DNA from: DATKGP01 sp035510775
GTDB taxonomy: Bacteria > Patescibacteriota > UBA1384 > 2-12-FULL-50-11
Assembly (NCBI GenBank): GCA_035510775.1
Contig: DATKGP010000029.1
Span: 1 to 14,732, forward strand
DNA length: 14,732 nucleotides
Direction: 5' to 3'
The position numbers were made by a program, and so were the translations under genes. This document shows, in pieces, positions 12,791-14,732 of the stretch. The notes beneath the pieces were generated by a model. That model worked only from the letters and a program-made list of their open reading frames with translations. It did not search any database and had not been told where the DNA came from. How positions within the stretch are numbered: position 1 is the first letter of the stretch; each line of letters starts with the position of its first letter.

Positions 12791-13597
12791 TTAGTCTAGC
12801 TGATTTTTAATTTCTTTTGAAAGGGTCTGCCAGTCGGCAAAAGTCAGCTCGCTCGGACGAATTAGCGGGTTCCAAGCATTTTTCTTCAAGAATTTCTCCA
12901 GCTCGGATCTTTTGAGCGGCAGGTCTTTAGTAAGGGCGTTAACCAGAGTCTGGCGTTTGTGGCGAAAAGCCGCCTCAACCGCTGGCCAAAGAATCGTCTC
13001 CATTTTCCGCTCACTTGGGGTAACTTTGATAATTGCCGAATCAACCTTGGGCATCGGGTGAAAACTACCTGGCTTGACCTTCCCGACAATTTTTACCTCG
13101 GCATTGGCCTCGGTTAAAAGGGTCAGAAATCCGCGTTCACTTGATCCGGCGGGAGCGACAATCCGCTCGGCCATCTCTTTTTGAATTAACAAAATTGCCA
13201 CCGACGGGCGGTTTTCTAACTGAAAAATCTTGCGCAAAACCGGCGAAGTAATCGAGTATGGAATGTTGGCGACGATTTTGTAATCATTGCCAATGGTCAC
13301 CGTCCAATCGATGTCCAAAGAATTGCCGGTAACAACAGTCACCTGCGGCAGCCGACGATTCCGCAGATATTCGGCCAGGTCACGATCCAGTTCGATGGCA
13401 ATCACCCGGCCGGCTTTTTTGATCAACTCCTCGGTTAAAGCACCCAAGCCCGGGCCAATTTCCACAACTGTGTCAGTATTTTTTAATTCGGCCGCCGTAA
13501 TCATCTCTTCGGCAACTTTTGGGTTGACCAAAAAATTCTGGCCGAAACGCTTTCTGGCCGTCTTCTCTAAACTTCGTAAAATCTCCGCAGGTTTCAT
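12791..13597 (-). CDS. rsmA: 16S rRNA dimethyladenosine transferase RsmA/KsgA
   Basis: Dimethylates A1518 and A1519 near the 3' end of 16S rRNA with SAM, a late checkpoint in 30S assembly. RFGQNFL (17-23), VVEIGPGLGALTEEL (44-58), the acidic IELDRD (68-73), GNSLDIDW (91-98) and the catalytic NIPYSITSPV (111-120) are all present. The C-terminal helical domain contains PKVDSAIIKV and FRHKRQTLVNAL (from about 211). Length 268 is typical. The start ATG 13597 lies 24 bases after the yabE-like stop. Immediate adjacency to a YabE-like gene echoes the yabE-rnmV-ksgA order of Bacillus, here without rnmV. Confidence 0.97.
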   Translation of the reverse strand: MKPAEILRSLEKTARKRFGQNFLVNPKVAEEMITAAELKNTDTVVEIGPGLGALTEELIKKAGRVIAIELDRDLAEYLRNRRLPQVTVVTGNSLDIDWTVTIGNDYKIVANIPYSITSPVLRKIFQLENRPSVAILLIQKEMAERIVAPAGSSERGFLTLLTEANAEVKIVGKVKPGSFHPMPKVDSAIIKVTPSERKMETILWPAVEAAFRHKRQTLVNALTKDLPLKRSELEKFLKKNAWNPLIRPSELTFADWQTLSKEIKNQLD

Positions 13598-13621
13598 CGC
13601 CTATATTTTACCTGAAAAAAT

Positions 13622-14578
13622 CTAATTAAGTATCTCTTCAACCTTAACCTGCGGCATGTCGTTGTAGAGATTGCTCTGGAGTTGCAGGAAATAAGTCGGG
13701 CTAAGGTCAACAATGCTGGCGCAACCGGCCGAGGCCGGGCAGTAGTCGTCGATAGTCACGATAATGCTTTTGCCGTTGGAAGGATTGGTCACTCGAATGT
13801 CTTGGCCTTTTTTCAGACCCGTTGAAGAGCTAATCGCTACCTTGGTCGAGGCTGAATACCAGGTGAGTTTGCCGGAGAAAGTTCGGCCGATTTTCAGTTT
13901 CGTGCCAACCAGGACAATTTTATTGACCACCTGGGTCGAGACAACATTGGAAGTCAAGGTTTTGCTAACCTGGACGCCATCTTCACGAATCACCAGGTAA
14001 GTTTTGGTTCGCTCGCCGTTTGAACCGACTTGACTAACTTTGGTTTGGCCGCGCCACATCGTGTCGTCGTTCTGCTGAATTGTCTGGAACGGTATGATCT
14101 CTTTCTCAATTACATTGGTCTTGGCCACACGAACAATGGTAATCGTCATGTCGGTCGTTAGGGCGGTATTGAGTGGCGGGGAAATTTTGTCGTCCTGGCC
14201 GAGCTCGAGATTTTTTTCAGTAACCAAATCCCCGACCGTGGTTGCCCAGGTACGAGCGACGTATTTTCTCTTACCGTCGATAATGGTTAACGGCAGAGCT
14301 CGAGTGATGCTGATGAAACTGCCCAGGCCCAAAGCCGGGTCAGGTAGAACTGAAATTCTGTCTTCCGGGTAGTAGGCCACCCCAGCGGCAGCTAGAGCTT
14401 CGGGAATGGAACTGGCCGAGGTCTGAACCACAACTTTCTCAACTGGATGAAGCGGATCGGTGGAGGCAGCGGCAAATATTTCCGAAGACTGGCCGCGACG
14501 GAGCGGAAAAATAAGAATGGCCAGCGCGATCACGACAATCCCTAAAAGTGCCCCCCACTTCGCCAAGGTTCTCGACAT
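13622..14578 (-). CDS. YabE-like exported protein: DUF348 repeats, G5 domain, RlpA-like double-psi barrel
   Basis: Probable cell-wall-associated protein. A membrane anchor/signal spans residues about 8-25. Two DUF348-like modules follow (about 46-94 and 97-150, the second with TTVGDLVTEKNLEL and DKISPPLNTAL), then a G5 domain (about 151-226; VIEKEIIPFQTIQQND, VSQVGSNGERTKTYLV), then a C-terminal double-psi beta-barrel (about 234-318). The last has GKLTWYS, IRVTNPSNGKSIIVTIDDYCP and SIVDLSPTYF, matching RlpA-like lytic transglycosylase domains rather than the 3D domain that ends Bacillus YabE. A cysteine pair (280, 286) might form a disulfide. It heads the rsmA-rsmI run. ATG 14578 is close to the predicted transcript start, so the mRNA leader is very short. 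Confidence 0.9.
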   Translation of the reverse strand: MSRTLAKWGALLGIVVIALAILIFPLRRGQSSEIFAAASTDPLHPVEKVVVQTSASSIPEALAAAGVAYYPEDRISVLPDPALGLGSFISITRALPLTIIDGKRKYVARTWATTVGDLVTEKNLELGQDDKISPPLNTALTTDMTITIVRVAKTNVIEKEIIPFQTIQQNDDTMWRGQTKVSQVGSNGERTKTYLVIREDGVQVSKTLTSNVVSTQVVNKIVLVGTKLKIGRTFSGKLTWYSASTKVAISSSTGLKKGQDIRVTNPSNGKSIIVTIDDYCPASAGCASIVDLSPTYFLQLQSNLYNDMPQVKVEEILN

Positions 14579-14591
14579 GACTGTGCTATTT

Positions 14592-14619
14592 ACGTTACTA
14601 GCAACGGCAAAATTGTCAA
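14592..14619 (-). promoter_or_regulatory. Promoter of the yabE-like - rsmA - rsmI operon
   Basis: Perfect -35 TTGACA (14619-14614), 16-base spacer, weak -10 TAACGT (14597-14592). The predicted start of transcription falls only a few bases before ATG 14578, and no Shine-Dalgarno is seen, so the message may be nearly leaderless. Confidence 0.5.
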
Positions 14620-14633
14620 ACCATTAAACACAT

Positions 14634-14723
14634 TTTTGTGGGGACTAGGGGCTTAGTTGCGAGGCAGCCCCTAAGTCCCCACACTCCTTACCCTGCACGC
14701 TCGCCCCAGGCGGGTGGAGAAAA
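14634..14723 (+). repeat. Intact copy of the dispersed structured repeat, opposite orientation
   Basis: Plus-strand order: T-rich start, GTGGGGACT (14638-14646), AGGGGCT, 12-base loop TAGTTGCGAGGC, AGCCCCT, bulged A, AGTCCCCAC (14674-14682), then ACTCCTTACCCTGCACGC, GCCCCAGGCGGG and GGTGGAGAAAA. The part after the stem is nearly identical to the 11927-12019 copy, while the outer stem differs by compensatory changes. Sequence after the GAGAAAA end diverges, marking the boundary. It sits just upstream of the yabE-like promoter. Confidence 0.8.
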
Positions 14724-14732
14724 TCTGCTTAC

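Noticed and set aside
1..14732. CRISPR array
   Set aside because: No regularly spaced direct repeats with unique spacers occur; the repeats found are dispersed and palindromic.

Overview
This is a 14.7 kb stretch of bacterial chromosome in which every convincing gene is on the minus strand. It carries housekeeping and cell-envelope genes, packed tightly and often overlapping by 1 to 35 bases. TGA is used as an ordinary stop (htpX, tatD), so the standard bacterial code applies and lineages that reassign UGA are unlikely. The gene mix (LemA/HtpX, a CvpA-CAP fusion, a CapA-like enzyme, a short MetRS without a C-terminal tRNA-binding domain, a YabE-like protein beside ksgA), mostly weak Shine-Dalgarno sequences and AT-rich repeats inside a gene fit a member of the Candidate Phyla Radiation (Patescibacteria). 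That placement is inferred from gene style, not from a phylogenetic marker.

Layout in transcription order, right to left. (1) 14723-12116: a structured repeat copy at the edge, then yabE-like - rsmA(ksgA) - rsmI, an envelope/ribosome maturation cluster. (2) 12115-11496: 620 bases without a gene, holding another copy of the structured repeat, a large inverted repeat, a candidate three-way-junction RNA, and a promoter-to-terminator unit just before metG that is either a small RNA or a metG attenuator leader. (3) 11495-6326: metG - EamA-type transporter - tatD - cvpA/CAP fusion - capA, with coupled starts. (4) 6323-5436: an isolated cassette-like unit. It has its own promoter, the only perfect AGGAGG ribosome-binding site I found, one gene for an unrecognised HExxH protein, a terminator, and near-identical palindromic direct repeats at both ends. 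(5) 5412-5252: a strongly folded element, possibly a remnant of an IS200/IS605-type element, that shares its outer stem and flank with the structured repeats. (6) 5212-2041: mnmA - ctpA - small membrane protein - lemA. (7) 2040-1739: a degraded repeat copy and two hairpins. (8) 1738-1: htpX - ligA, with ligA running off the left edge.

The genes fall into tRNA/rRNA maturation (mnmA, rsmA, rsmI, metG), envelope proteolysis and quality control (ctpA, htpX, lemA), envelope and secreted functions (yabE-like, CvpA-CAP, CapA), and DNA maintenance or turnover (ligA, tatD). The least ordinary material is the family of dispersed structured repeats, whose two intact copies show compensatory base changes, and the palindrome-bounded HExxH cassette.
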